A DNA stretch of 64,000 nt from Punica granatum (lineage: Eukaryota; Streptophyta; Magnoliopsida; Myrtales; Lythraceae). The translations under genes and the position numbers were made by a program. The DNA lies in contig NC_045127.1 in NCBI RefSeq assembly GCF_007655135.1, forward strand, positions 5,518,001 to 5,582,000, written 5' to 3'. Positions 11,597 through 22,640 of this stretch are shown one piece after another (position 1 is the stretch's first letter; each line of letters begins with the position of its first letter). The notes beneath the pieces are model-generated. The model was not told the origin of the DNA. It did no database searches and saw nothing but the letters and a program-made list of their open reading frames with translations.

Positions 11597-11760
11597 TTGT
11601 GGCACAGAAAAGTGAACTTGCAAGAGGAAAAGGAAGAACATAACGAGGAAATTGCTCTTGGTGAAGGGAATGTTGGGACAGCCGTGGCACATATTATAAC
11701 CGGGGTGATCCTGTCGGGGGTGCTGTCTCTTGCATGGAGCATGGTTCAGTTGGTATCAAC
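11597..11760 (+). pseudogene. amino acid permease (AAP) N-terminal fragment
   Basis: One frame reads GTAVAHIITGVILSGVLSLAW followed by SMVQL. This is the first transmembrane segment of plant AAP-type transporters (family pattern TAVAHIITGVIGSGVLSLAW). Upstream it reads an acidic N-terminal stretch. After the glutamine at about 11749 the similarity ends: the expected GWIAGP continuation is missing and I find no downstream exons before the copia element. It is therefore a fragment, not a working transporter gene. A second AAP remnant lies beyond the retrotransposon at 19.8-20.8 kb. Confidence 0.6.
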
Positions 11761-14006
11761 ATGCCGTGGCATGAATTTAATGTTCATATCACTATTATTG
11801 GTATTATTAGGCAGCTATTTATACATCTACCTTTTTTTTTGCTGAATTATATGTACATCTACCTGCCTAATATTATTAGGCAGTTAATGTACGTTTCAGC
11901 CTAATGTATTTTCCTAATAGGTATGGTATGCACAATTTGTAAAGGATTCCAACCATATAAGAATGCCAATTGTCCATATGAGACTGCTTTTTGCAATTTA
12001 CCAAAGAAGGCGAACGTTGTTTCCCTTCGATCAGCCTCTCACTAATAGTAGCTTATCTATCTATACCGCCTTCTAAAACACACAGACAGCCAGAACCTTC
12101 CATTTGAATCTCTAAGCAGGTCCCCGGCTCGGGATGATAGGACTCAACTCGAGTAAATGGTGTGCGTCTCGTTTCCTCAATCACCAAACTTAACGATCCT
12201 TCCTTCCCTTCCCAGCTGCAAAGATGGAGGACCGAGGGCAATTCATTGGTGGATACTATCTTCAAACGATCAATATCAATGTTTCTAACATTCTCGTAGA
12301 TTGTAACACCCGCCTCCTGAGTCCTGATCAACAGAGGAAACTGCGAGCGCGTGTGACTTCTCTTCTTTCTCTAGATTTATGACGTTAAGATTTCTGAACT
12401 CCGGTATTCTTAAGGTTGTCTCGGTCTTCTTGTCATTGTTGTTGTTGCCTTTTGTGGAAGTTTTTCTTGCGAAGACACTGTCTGTTCCGTCTTGTTCTGC
12501 CTTTCAACCATTAGACAGGCGACTGAGTTGGAATTCATTGTCGAAGTTCTCATCTAATTTAAACGGTTCCAATCACGTTGTTGTTCTCTGTTAATCTATT
12601 TTCGAATGGTGGACGGCTTCCTGTCGTGGTTTTGCGATGATTGATCCTGGCTTTGAGCTAAACAATGTAAGAAGTCTTGAAAAACATAGGACCAGAGAAG
12701 TCTCTGCTTCGATAGCCTATAGGACCTGATCAATGTCCCAATATTATATACTATTTTATCATAAGATCTGATTTTAAAGGTAACGGGCATTCATTCGAAG
12801 CTCAGCAGAAAACACGATGCGTCCAATGAATTTACATAACAGGAATTGTGCAAGGTCGTTGTTAGCCTCCTTGCAAGTAACATAGACAGGTCTTTACGAG
12901 TTTGAGGTCATAAACCATTCGGATGGATAAACTGCCGATAAGTGTACTGATGACTGTCACGAAACACAGCTCTTTAATTGTTCAATAGGTTTTTTTGGAT
13001 TTGTCTATGGGGATTCAAACAAAAAGTCCCGATCTTCTTCTTCTTTCTCTGTCTTCTTGTTTCTTATAATTCAACAACTTGGGGCTGTCAACCGTCAACA
13101 CTGTTCCATCGAGATTCCTTCTTGACCTGTATGGATAACAGCGATGTCGGACTTCGTTCGCTTTCAATCACCTACCTCTCTTTCGTAAGCATTCATTCAT
13201 CATTTTTTTCTCGAGAACTCGAAGGATTGAACCAAGTTCCCATCTTTTCTCTCCTCTGACTCATCAAAAGCCAAACGCAGCTTTTCTCTATCGCGTCTTT
13301 GAGCTCAGCCAGTGTGGAAGATTCAAAGCAACCCCACAGGGAAGAATCTCTCTTTGGGGCAAAGACGAGACTGATGTTCTTCTCAGTTCACTCACTTTTC
13401 CGATAAAGCGGAAACTAAGGGGCTGACAAACTCGAGCCATGGCCATCCCTTTGTCCCCATTCTGATTTCCAAGATCCCCATGGCCCTTCCCATTCTTCCA
13501 ATCCAAGCAACTTGAAGGCAAGCACCGCAGTCAGCGATTGGTCCAAATCCCAAGATACGATACTATTTCGGGAACAGGAACCGATCCGTTTTTCCATTTT
13601 TAATAAACACTGTTGGAAAACGAGGAGTTGCATTCCATTTTGCATGCAGTTTAGGCAACTCAGCCCGACTTGTGAATTGCAGCCCGACACAATTACTGTT
13701 ATCTAATTCTGTGCCAGAATCAGTCGGCCATTGGGCCACACAGCAGAAAAAGGTTGTCTTTTTCATTTTTCAAGCTTGCCTTGGCAGTGCCGTAGACTTT
13801 CCATATTTGTCGACTCAGTTATGGAAGTTGCAATCCCCCTTCATCCACGGATATATTTAGGATATCTTAGAGTTCAATTTTATATATGAGATATCCTACG
13901 GGTATGTTTCGTTAATTTTTTTTTAAAAAAAATTAATTTTGCTAAGATATTATCTTGGGATATGTATAATATATATACGTTTATGAAGGCCTACTAAATC
14001 AATGAA
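11761..14006. other. unrecognised stretch between AAP fragment and copia element
   Basis: Scattered short open frames on both strands, none matching a family I recognise. It may include degraded introns or exons of the AAP remnant, but I cannot align it. No terminal repeats were seen. Confidence 0.3.
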
Positions 14007-14011
14007 GATTT
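14007..14011. repeat. 5' target-site duplication (GATTT)
   Basis: GATTT directly precedes the TG of the 5' LTR, and the same five bases follow the CA of the 3' LTR at 19443-19447. Confidence 0.9.
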
Positions 14012-14707
14012 TGTTGGGCTTCCCTCCAATTTGGAGGAAGTTGGACTCAAATTGTATTGGGTTTTATCGGGCTTTAATAGGCCCAAGAACCCAGTTTTTA
14101 GGGTTTATATTTCAGCATATATATATATATATATGGCAGCAGAGAACAGAAGAATAACAGAGCTGCAGATTTGAAGAGCGGCAGAAGTGCAGCAGCATAG
14201 CAGCACAAAACCAGGGAAGAGCAGACAGCAGAATTCGAAGAACAGGGGCAGCGCGCAGCTGGAGATCAAACCTCGATCGGGACATCAAACGAACTCCGAT
14301 TGGGACGAAATTTTGACAGCAGCTTCACAACACGTGGGGCTAACTTCTGAACGGTCAGAATTTCTATTCGAGCTCTGTAGGTGCTGTTTCAGCTGATTTT
14401 GTGAACCACCCGGTGTGGGTGACGAATTTAGTATTTGGGTGATCCAAGAGAGTGTTTCTCTTGAGTTTGGTGATCCAAGGGTTTACCCTTGATGAAAGAC
14501 ATTGTATAACCTTCATAGTGGATCGTTGATTCGGAGTTGGTCCCGTGGTTTTTCCCCACATTGGGGTTTTCCACGAAAAATTCTTGGTGTTGTTTTACTT
14601 TACTGCTTGTTGGTTGATTTGATTAGTTCCTATCTCGATTACACCAGTAGGGGAGGAAGATTAATTGCTGCGTTATTGTTTGGTTGAGTACATCCCTATC
14701 CCCAACA
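14012..14707 (+). repeat. 5' LTR of the copia element
   Basis: 696 bp, TGTTGGG at the left and CCCCAACA at the right. A (TA)n tract (14117-14134) precedes GGCAGCAGAGAAC and is a plausible core promoter region. The LTR matches the 3' LTR throughout except for one missing C in GTATTGGGTTTTATCG versus GTATTGGGCTTTTATCG. Confidence 0.95.
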
Positions 14708-14709
14708 AG

Positions 14710-14721
14710 TGGTATCAGAGC
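14710..14721 (+). other. primer binding site (initiator Met-tRNA)
   Basis: TGGTATCAGAGC, the complement of the 3' end of plant initiator methionine tRNA, starts 2 nt after the 5' LTR. It primes minus-strand cDNA synthesis. Confidence 0.9.
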
Positions 14722-14761
14722 TTCGGGTTAGAGAAGTTTGAGTTTTTTCGGTGTTTTCAAG

Positions 14762-17700
14762 ATGGAGGAATCTACAGGATCCATGTTCAAGTTGAATGCA
14801 ACCAACTACTCTATATGGAAGTCTCGGATGGAGGATCTTCTATTTTGCAGGGATTTGTACGATCCTATTGAAGGGGATTCCGCGAAACCCAAAGATAAGG
14901 ATGACAAGGCTTGGGAACGCACAAATCGGAAGACTATTGGTTTGATTCGGCAGTGGATAGACAATAGTATTTATCATCATGTTGCTCAGGAGACAAATGC
15001 AAAAGCTTTGTGGGATAAATTGACAAATCTTTATGCGAGGAAGACACCACAAAATAAGGCATTCCTCGTGAAGAAGCTGGTTCATCTTCGTTTCCAGGAT
15101 GGAGGTGATATGGCTGCGCACATGAGTAATTTCCAGGATATTATTAACCAGTTGACGAACCTGGAGATAATATTACCCGATGAGTTGCAGGCTTGTCTAC
15201 TTTTAGGGACTCTACCGGATAATTGGGACACACTCGTGGTTGCATTAAGCAATTCTGCGCCAAACGGGAAGCTATCATTGGCCACGGTGACAGACAGTTT
15301 ATTTAATGAGGAGACTAGAAGGAAAGGCTCGGGGATTTCCATTCAGTCTGAAGCTTTGGTTACTGAACAACGGGGAAGAAGTCAAAGCAGAAATTTCTCT
15401 TCCAAGCATAGTAACTCACGTGGCAAATCGAGGGGTAGATCAAAGTCGAAGACGAGGAAAGTGGTCACTTGCTATCACTGTGGAAAAGAGGGACACTACA
15501 AAAGGGAGTGTAGAGCTCTGAAGAAAAATCAGAATGGCAACGGTGAGAGCAAGAAGGAAGAAGGCACTACAGCAGTGGCATGTGATGGAGAGACCTACAT
15601 CATTTGTGATGAAGCTTATGTGAATTTCACATGTCAGGACTCTACCTGGGTTGCAGATACAGGTGCCTCGTTTCATGTCACTCCTCATCGGGATTTCTTC
15701 TCATCTTACACTACCGGGGACTATGGTTATGTGAGAATGGGAAATGGACAGTCATGCAAGATTGTCGGTACTGGTGATGTCTGTCTAGAGACCGAGCTTG
15801 GCTGCAAGTTGCTTCTGAAGAAGGTGAGGCATGTTCCAGAAATTCGCCTTAACCTAATCTCGACGGGTCAGCTTGATGATGAAGGCTACAGTAACGAATT
15901 TAGCAATGGGAGATGGAAGCTCTCCAAGGGTTCGTTGATTGTGGCACGGGGTCAGAAGACCGACACTCTCTACAGGTTGCGTGCCAGACACAATTCCGGT
16001 CAAATTAATGTTGCTGAGGATTATCCTATCGAGCTATGGCATAGGAGACTTGGGCATATCAGTGAGAAAGGTATTCAAATTCTTGCTAGAAAGCAGTCTT
16101 TGCCCATTAAAGGTATGCACTTGAGCACCTGTGATCACTGTTTAGCTGGTAAGCAGAGGAGAGTTTCTTTTGTTAGAAGTCGTCCCTCTAGATGCCATCA
16201 TATACTTGATCTTGTGCATACAGATGTTTGTTTTATGTTGGATAGATCTCTTGGTGGTGCTCTCTATTTTGTGACATTTATAGATGATCACACCAGGAAA
16301 GTTTGGGCTTACCCTATGAGAACTAAAGATCAGGTGACTGAGATTTTCAAGAACTTCCATGTAGCAGTGGCAAGAGAAACAGGCATGAAGCTGAAATGTG
16401 TAAGAGCTGATAATGGTGGTGAGTATAGGGGTCCTTTCGAGAACTATTGCAGGACTCACGGTATCAAACTTGAGAAGACGGTACCGAAGACACCACAGCA
16501 GAACGGGCTTGCAGAGAGGATGAACCGCACAATTGTTGAGAGAGTTCGTTGTATGCTTTCTCAAGCGAAACTGTCTAAGCCTTTCTGGGGCGAGGCAATG
16601 AGGTCAGCGGTTGATCTTATTAATCTTACACCGTCAGTTGCACTTGATGGAGATGTACCCCAGCAGGTGTGGACCGGCAAGAAAGTATCATACAAGCATC
16701 TCAGAGTATTCGGGTGCAGGGCATCTGTTCACATTCCTCGAGATGAAAGATCAAAACTTGATGCCAAGGCAAAACAGTGCATCTTCTTGGGTTATGCACA
16801 TGAAGAGTTCGGGTACAGGCTTTGGGACCCTGATAGCAAGAAGATCATCAGGAGCAGGGATGTTGTCTTCTTTGAGGACCAGACAATCGAGGATTTGCAA
16901 AGGTTAGAGAAGGCCAGTGTAGGCAATCCTCACGAGATCTCTATTCCTGTACCGGTTGATGTAGAGCATCCAATGGAAGAGGTACCTGGTGAGTATGAAG
17001 AAACCACGACTGGGGGTGAGATTCCTCAGGTAGATGATGATGTGACTACGGATGATACAGGCTCGCAGTTACAGTTAGAGCCTGCAGATCTACCTAGACA
17101 ATCTGATAGAATAAGACGATCATCTACAAGATATCCGCCTCATGAATATGTGCTACTGACTGACGGGGGAGAACCTGAGTGCTATGATGAAGCTGTGGCA
17201 CATGAGCACAAGGAGCACTGGTTGAAGGCGATGAATGAGGAGATGAACTCCTTGTCTGAAAATCACACGTATGACCTAGTGAAGCTACCGCAAGGTAAGA
17301 GAGCATTGAAGAACAAATGGGTCTACAGGTTGAAGACAGAGAACTCGCGACCTCGATACAAAGCTCGACTGGTAGTGAAAGGTTTCAACCAGAAGAAAGG
17401 AGTTGACTTCGAGGAGATCTTCTCGCCCGTTGTCAAGATGTCATCGATCCGAGTTGTTCTCGCACTGGCAGCTAGTCTAAATTTGGAGATCGAGCAGCTC
17501 GATGTAAAAACAGCTTTCCTACATGGTGACTTGGAGGAAGAAATATATATGGAGCAGCCTGAAGGATTCCGAGTTAAAGGTAAGGAGCATTTGGTGTGTA
17601 GGCTGAGAAAGAGCTTGTATGGGCTTAAGCAAGCACCTCGGCAGTGGTATAAAAAGTTTGACTCTTTCATGTTGAGCCATGGCTACACACGGACAACTTC

Positions 17701-18730
17701 AGATCATTGTGTGTTCGTGAAACAATTCTCGAATGGTGATTTTATCATTTTACTGTTATATGTGGATGATATGCTACTTGTTGGTCATGATATGAGCAAG
17801 ATTACAGAGTTGAAGAAGGAGCTCAACAAGTCCTTTGCCATGAAGGATTTGGGACCGGCAAAGCAGATCCTTGGGATGCATATTTCTCGTGACAGATCAA
17901 GTGGAAAACTTTGGCTTTCTCAAGAGAAGTACATCGAGAAGATTTTGGATCGGTTCAACATGGGTAATGCTAAACCAGTTTCATCACCACTTGCTTCTCA
18001 TTTCAAACTTAGCTCGAAGCAATGTCCTACAAGTGAGAAGGAGAAAGAAGAGATGAAGAAAGTTCCTTACTCATCAGCTGTAGGAAGTTTAATGTATGCC
18101 ATGGTCTGTACAAGGCCAGATATTGCTCATTCTGTTGGTGTGGTAAGTCGTTTTCTCTCCAATCCGGGGAAAGAGCATTGGAATGCAGTTAAGTGGATTC
18201 TGAGGTATCTCAGAGGAACATCCAAGGTGTGTTTACACTTTGGCACTGGTAAGCCGGAGTTAGTGGGCTATACGGATGCAGATATGGCAGGAGATATCGA
18301 TTCCCGGAAATCCACTTCGGGATACTTGATGACTTTTGCAGGGGGAGCTATCTCATGGCAATCAAGGCTTCAAAAGTGCATCGCTTTGTCTACAACGGAA
18401 GCCGAATACATTGCGGTGACCGAAGGTTGCAAGGAGATGTTGTGGTTGCAAAAGTTTTTGCAGGAGTTGAGCTTGAAGCAAGAAAGGTATGTTCTACACT
18501 GTGATAGTCAAAGCGCCATTCATCTTTGCAAGAATCCCACTTTCCATTCGAGATCGAAGCATATCGATATCAAGTTTCATTGGATTAGAGATGTGTTGGA
18601 GTCCAAGCTGGTGAAGCTAGACAAAGTGCACACCGATGAGAATGGAGCTGATATGATGACAAAACCTCTCGCTAGGGAGAAACTTCATGTTTGCCGAAGT
18701 ATAGCCGGTATGCTTGAAGCCTCCAAATAG
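14762..18730 (+). CDS. copia gag-pol polyprotein, intact
   Basis: One open frame of 1322 codons with no stop or frameshift. I start at MEESTGSMFK; an in-frame ATG at 14738 adds 8 residues. Order of domains: gag (UBN2/DUF4219 type) at residues 1-230; zinc knuckle CYHCGKEGHYKREC at 237-250; aspartic protease with DTGAS at 299; integrase with the zinc-binding segment around HRRLGH and CDHCLAGK, then the DDE core with FIDDH and RADNGGEY; reverse transcriptase with LDVKTAFLHGDLEEEIYM and YVDDM at 1000; RNase H with YTDADMAGD, STTEAEY and HCDSQSA. Integrase lying before reverse transcriptase is the Ty1/copia order. Gag and pol share one frame, so the Gag:Pol ratio must be set by something other than a frameshift. 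Confidence 0.95.
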   Translation: MEESTGSMFKLNATNYSIWKSRMEDLLFCRDLYDPIEGDSAKPKDKDDKAWERTNRKTIGLIRQWIDNSIYHHVAQETNAKALWDKLTNLYARKTPQNKAFLVKKLVHLRFQDGGDMAAHMSNFQDIINQLTNLEIILPDELQACLLLGTLPDNWDTLVVALSNSAPNGKLSLATVTDSLFNEETRRKGSGISIQSEALVTEQRGRSQSRNFSSKHSNSRGKSRGRSKSKTRKVVTCYHCGKEGHYKRECRALKKNQNGNGESKKEEGTTAVACDGETYIICDEAYVNFTCQDSTWVADTGASFHVTPHRDFFSSYTTGDYGYVRMGNGQSCKIVGTGDVCLETELGCKLLLKKVRHVPEIRLNLISTGQLDDEGYSNEFSNGRWKLSKGSLIVARGQKTDTLYRLRARHNSGQINVAEDYPIELWHRRLGHISEKGIQILARKQSLPIKGMHLSTCDHCLAGKQRRVSFVRSRPSRCHHILDLVHTDVCFMLDRSLGGALYFVTFIDDHTRKVWAYPMRTKDQVTEIFKNFHVAVARETGMKLKCVRADNGGEYRGPFENYCRTHGIKLEKTVPKTPQQNGLAERMNRTIVERVRCMLSQAKLSKPFWGEAMRSAVDLINLTPSVALDGDVPQQVWTGKKVSYKHLRVFGCRASVHIPRDERSKLDAKAKQCIFLGYAHEEFGYRLWDPDSKKIIRSRDVVFFEDQTIEDLQRLEKASVGNPHEISIPVPVDVEHPMEEVPGEYEETTTGGEIPQVDDDVTTDDTGSQLQLEPADLPRQSDRIRRSSTRYPPHEYVLLTDGGEPECYDEAVAHEHKEHWLKAMNEEMNSLSENHTYDLVKLPQGKRALKNKWVYRLKTENSRPRYKARLVVKGFNQKKGVDFEEIFSPVVKMSSIRVVLALAASLNLEIEQLDVKTAFLHGDLEEEIYMEQPEGFRVKGKEHLVCRLRKSLYGLKQAPRQWYKKFDSFMLSHGYTRTTSDHCVFVKQFSNGDFIILLLYVDDMLLVGHDMSKITELKKELNKSFAMKDLGPAKQILGMHISRDRSSGKLWLSQEKYIEKILDRFNMGNAKPVSSPLASHFKLSSKQCPTSEKEKEEMKKVPYSSAVGSLMYAMVCTRPDIAHSVGVVSRFLSNPGKEHWNAVKWILRYLRGTSKVCLHFGTGKPELVGYTDADMAGDIDSRKSTSGYLMTFAGGAISWQSRLQKCIALSTTEAEYIAVTEGCKEMLWLQKFLQELSLKQERYVLHCDSQSAIHLCKNPTFHSRSKHIDIKFHWIRDVLESKLVKLDKVHTDENGADMMTKPLAREKLHVCRSIAGMLEASK

Positions 18731-18732
18731 TC

Positions 18733-18745
18733 GGGAGGGGGAGTT
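18733..18745 (+). other. polypurine tract
   Basis: GGGAGGGGGAGTT directly before the 3' LTR, just after the polyprotein stop. It primes plus-strand DNA synthesis. Confidence 0.85.
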
Positions 18746-19442
18746 TGTTGGGCTTCCCTCCAATTTGGAGGAAGTTGGACTCAAATTGTATTGGGCTTTT
18801 ATCGGGCTTTAATAGGCCCAAGAACCCAGTTTTTAGGGTTTATATTTCAGCATATATATATATATATATGGCAGCAGAGAACAGAAGAATAACAGAGCTG
18901 CAGATTTGAAGAGCGGCAGAAGTGCAGCAGCATAGCAGCACAAAACCAGGGAAGAGCAGACAGCAGAATTCGAAGAACAGGGGCAGCGCGCAGCTGGAGA
19001 TCAAACCTCGATCGGGACATCAAACGAACTCCGATTGGGACGAAATTTTGACAGCAGCTTCACAACACGTGGGGCTAACTTCTGAACGGTCAGAATTTCT
19101 ATTCGAGCTCTGTAGGTGCTGTTTCAGCTGATTTTGTGAACCACCCGGTGTGGGTGACGAATTTAGTATTTGGGTGATCCAAGAGAGTGTTTCTCTTGAG
19201 TTTGGTGATCCAAGGGTTTACCCTTGATGAAAGACATTGTATAACCTTCATAGTGGATCGTTGATTCGGAGTTGGTCCCGTGGTTTTTCCCCACATTGGG
19301 GTTTTCCACGAAAAATTCTTGGTGTTGTTTTACTTTACTGCTTGTTGGTTGATTTGATTAGTTCCTATCTCGATTACACCAGTAGGGGAGGAAGATTAAT
19401 TGCTGCGTTATTGTTTGGTTGAGTACATCCCTATCCCCAACA
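18746..19442 (+). repeat. 3' LTR of the copia element
   Basis: 697 bp, same ends as the 5' LTR and identical apart from a one-base indel. Followed by the GATTT duplication. Confidence 0.95.
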
Positions 19443-19447
19443 GATTT
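19443..19447. repeat. 3' target-site duplication (GATTT)
   Basis: Matches 14007-14011. Confidence 0.9.
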
Positions 19448-19751
19448 TGTGAAGCAAATTACTCTCCCGAAATATAGTTTATCATCATCCACACTCTCTG
19501 TTTTTTTTTTTCGGTCGAAGTCATCCACATACTTGGGTTGTATTCGGGGAAGATCTTATCCCGTTGCTTTGATTGCTAATAGTATGGAAATTTTCCGGTC
19601 CGAGTTTGGTTTTTCGTTTTTTTTTTTTTTGGTTATGGAGACATATATTGGATGGGCTTCTGACCCTGTTGCTCTATAAAACTGCTTTGCTTCGGTCACT
19701 CCACACATGTTATGGAGGGAATCCCTCTGAATATTCTGCAAATTCTGCTGC

Positions 19752-20815
19752 TTGCATATGGCTCTTCATCAACACTTCCTCGAGCTTGCCGATCCTTCTT
19801 TGGACGATGATGGCCGTCCGAGGAGAACAGGTAGCGTATTTCACATTTTACTGCCACGGCTGTTTTTGAATTCTGTGTTTCTGGAATTTGCTGATCCTTC
19901 ATGGATTTTTCTCGAATTTTTCCTTACCAAGAACTCTATGTTTCTGGAAATTGCTGGAAAAGGAAAATTCGAGGGAGGAATTACGGGCGTTCCAATGTCT
20001 AGTCCCACTGAAAAAGCATGGACAGTTTCGAGTCAATAGGAGACGTCACTTTCGCCTACCCTTACACTCCCATTCTTCTCGAGATACAGGTGCAGTTCAA
20101 CTTAGACATTTCAGCGGGCTGATAGTAAGCTTTGGATCATGAATATCTTCTAGACTTTGAGTTGTTCATTGTATGAAGGATACCTGGAGATCGACTCCAC
20201 CGGAGAGCAAGACCATGAAGAAGGGATCGATGGTTGCAATCGTCGTGACCACTTTCTTTTACTTTGCCTACAGGGTGCTTCGAGTATGCAGGCCTTGGGA
20301 ATTAGCACGCCGGGGAATCTCCTGACTGGATTTGGGTTCTATGAACCCTTCTGGCTGATCGACTTTGCTAAAGTCTGCATCGTTGTTCATTTAGTGGGAG
20401 GATATCAGGTACTTACCAACACACTTCGATGGTATCACGAACTCTCGTCTATTCTGTTGCTGACATGTTTATGATATTTTTATTCTCCCGGGTACACAGT
20501 CAATCGATATTTGCCACATTCGAGCTATGGTTCGCGAGACAATTCCCAAACAGCAGGTTCTTCAGCACGTTCTATACTGTGAAACCTCCCATCATACCAT
20601 CGTTCCGCATCTATCTGTTCATGCTCTTTTCTCGGACATTATACATAGCATTCACGATCGGGCTCGCATTGGCCTTCCCGTACTTCAACTCAATCCTCGG
20701 GGTATTGGGTGCAATCAACTTTTGGCCTCCGGCAGTATACTTCCGATTTGAGGTATACTTCTCGCAGAGGAGCATCAAGGCCGGGTCTAAGAATGGGTTG
20801 CCCTTAACACACTAA
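19752..20815 (+). pseudogene. amino acid permease (AAP) pseudogene, internally deleted and frameshifted
   Basis: Pieces of a plant AAP transporter occur in order. LDDDGRPRRTG (about 19797) is the N-terminal motif. GKFEGGITGVP (about 19960) and IGDVTFAYPY with LEIQ (20040-20096, donor at 20097) come from the middle. Next are TPPESKTMKKGS (from 20179) and TPGNLLTGFGFYEP with HLVGGYQ. The last exon, from about 20491, contains FPNSRFFSTFYTVKPP and ILGVLGAINFWP. The first five membrane segments between the N-terminal motif and GKFEGG are missing. At least two frame changes lie around 20256 and 20305, and the final membrane segment is replaced by a short tail with a stop at 20815. Exon borders match the usual AAP pattern, so it decayed from a genomic copy, not a retrocopy. 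Confidence 0.8.
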
Positions 20816-21535
20816 CCTTTATTTGCTTAATAGTTAGTGTTTTGGGACTTTTTAGGGTTTTTGATTTCAATCTTAGGATGAAATTTCACTTTTAGCTCTG
20901 TTCTTTAGCATGCACAGTTGGCATCAGATTCGAGTCTTGATGTAATATGTCACGCTTGACCCATTTATTTTAAGGGTCGGTTTCAATTCGGTCTGCAGAT
21001 TTTTTCTGCCGCTTCATAAATGCCATCTTTTCGGCTTTTGGTCTCAATGATACCCTTGTATGTTCATAAATACCATTTATTTATTGTTGTGTTTACTAAG
21101 GAGATAATCCTCATTTTCGGACCACTTAACATCACTCTCTCAACAAGAGAATTGAGATTACAGATGTCGACCGTGACATTTTGATTACAAAAGGATACCT
21201 GTTTAGTGATAGTTATGAGTAGGAAAATTCGAAGATCTACTTACATATTACGTTAAGTCCCAAAAAGCAAAGTATATTCAGCTAGGGCCAATTGGGCAAA
21301 TGTACTATTCGTGAGCTTTCCTTTTGGAAAAACATCTTAGCAAGAGAAACTTACACCGGCCATGAGTGAATATGAGTAAATATCTTTGTACTCGTATATA
21401 CCCATGGCCCGTCTAAGTTTCTCTTACTGCCTGCAAATGCAAAGATAATAACGAATTTACAGGAAAGGAACATGAACCGAGAGGGAAATCCATAGAAATA
21501 AATTATTAGGACCTGGGTGTTGTATCCAATCCGCT
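20816..21535. other. intergenic, no gene seen
   Basis: Follows the AAP pseudogene. AT-rich, without recognisable coding, RNA or repeat structure. Confidence 0.4.
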
Positions 21536-21544
21536 ACTCACTTT

Positions 21545-22640
21545 AGATTTTCTTCCATCTTATTCTGGATCTTCTCACGCTGTGCTTCTACATTAAGATT
21601 GCCCTTAATCGTCCCTCCCGCTCAACAGAACCTGTAAAGCAAGTTTGCTCAGAAACCACGACACGAAATGAAAAAGGAGCAGTAGCGAGATCTCAGTTTG
21701 ATAAGTCACAATGAAACAGAAAACATAGATGCCGGTGGTTGGCGACGTATCTGCCATTACCTCCAATGATGATAAAGTCACGAAGGATTTATGGCTCTTC
21801 ATGATCTCCCAAACTTCCTCCAACTGAAGAGAAACAGTCGGCCGAATTGACCACATTAATACAAAATTCAATATTAAAGAGATTATTCATTAATAAACAA
21901 ATTGATTGCAAAAAATAGGATAAAAGGAAAGAAAATCCCCAGAAACTTACCATTCATTCTTTTGCTTAGTCAAGACGACTGACCTAAGAGACCTGAGGCC
22001 CTGTACAACAGACTGCACGAGATCCATCTCCTGCTCCACCATTTCATTGGTCCAACACTGAAAATAAAAGATCCAAACACATCAATCAAACTAAAACGAA
22101 TTCATATTTACCACTTCAATTTGAACTTGAAGGCTATTGTTATAACAAGAGTAGGAAGATCTTTTGATGGCTAAGGTCTTAGTTAGACCAAATGTCACCT
22201 CAACAGTAGAGGGATAATCACTTATCATAATTGACTTCTTTCTCTCCACACCTTCCGGTGAAGGAAGGCGCTGCCACGGTTCTTCAGTGATGAATGGCAT
22301 GAACGGATGAAGCAACCTTAACCCATTCTCCAAACACACCCACAAAACATATTGTGCAGCACTCCTTTCAGATACGAAAGTTTCCTCGTCCACAAAGTAA
22401 GGCTTGATTGCTTTGATAAAATCATCACATAACTGCTGCCACCAAGAGTAAACGGCTCTGGTCGCATCAGAGAACTCGTATGTGTTCAGTGATGCCACTG
22501 CCTTTGCTATAGCCTTGTTTAGCACAGACAACATCCACTTGTAGCTGAAAGGCATGGTCTCCGGAGCCAGGATTTCAGGAGGGATGTAGTCACCTCCGAG
22601 CTTGCTCGTAGTATACCGAACAACAGACCACAGCTTGCTC
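21545..22640 (-). pseudogene. valyl-tRNA synthetase (ValRS) pseudogene, C-terminal part
   Basis: The minus strand encodes the ValRS region after the catalytic core: KLGGDYIPPEILAPETMPFS, then KWMLSVLNKAIAKAVASL, YSWWQQLCDDFIKAIKPYF and LRLLHPFMPFITEEPWQRLP (22555 to about 22240). After a gap come WTNEMVEQEMDLVQSV and SLRSVVLTKQKNE (about 22060-21945), EEVWEIMKSHKSFVTLSSLE (about 21830) and LNVEAQREKIQNKMEENLK (about 21600-21545). These are the tRNA-anticodon-binding domain and the C-terminal coiled coil of ValRS. The catalytic HIGH and KMSKS part is absent and stops interrupt the pieces, for example after VVNMNSF and before KGNLNVEAQ. No complete ValRS gene lies in this window. Confidence 0.8.

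Larger units (their letters stand above)
14012..19442 (+). mobile_element. complete young Ty1/copia LTR retrotransposon (TNT1-94-like)
   Basis: All parts of an autonomous copia element are present: two LTRs of 696 and 697 bp that differ by one indel, a primer binding site, a single uninterrupted gag-pol frame, a polypurine tract and a 5-bp target duplication. The near-identity of the LTRs means it inserted recently and it may still be competent to transpose. It sits in a degraded region between two amino acid permease remnants, so it disrupted no evident functional gene. Confidence 0.95.

Noticed and set aside
12053..12331. 92-codon minus-strand frame
   Set aside because: No recognisable family, no supported splice partners, and ordinary composition for non-coding DNA here.
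14187..14396. 69-codon frame within both LTRs
   Set aside because: Identical in the two LTRs because the LTRs are identical; lies in the transcribed leader and matches no family, so I treat it as chance.
16142..16564. 140-codon minus-strand frame inside the copia element
   Set aside because: Antisense of the integrase domain.
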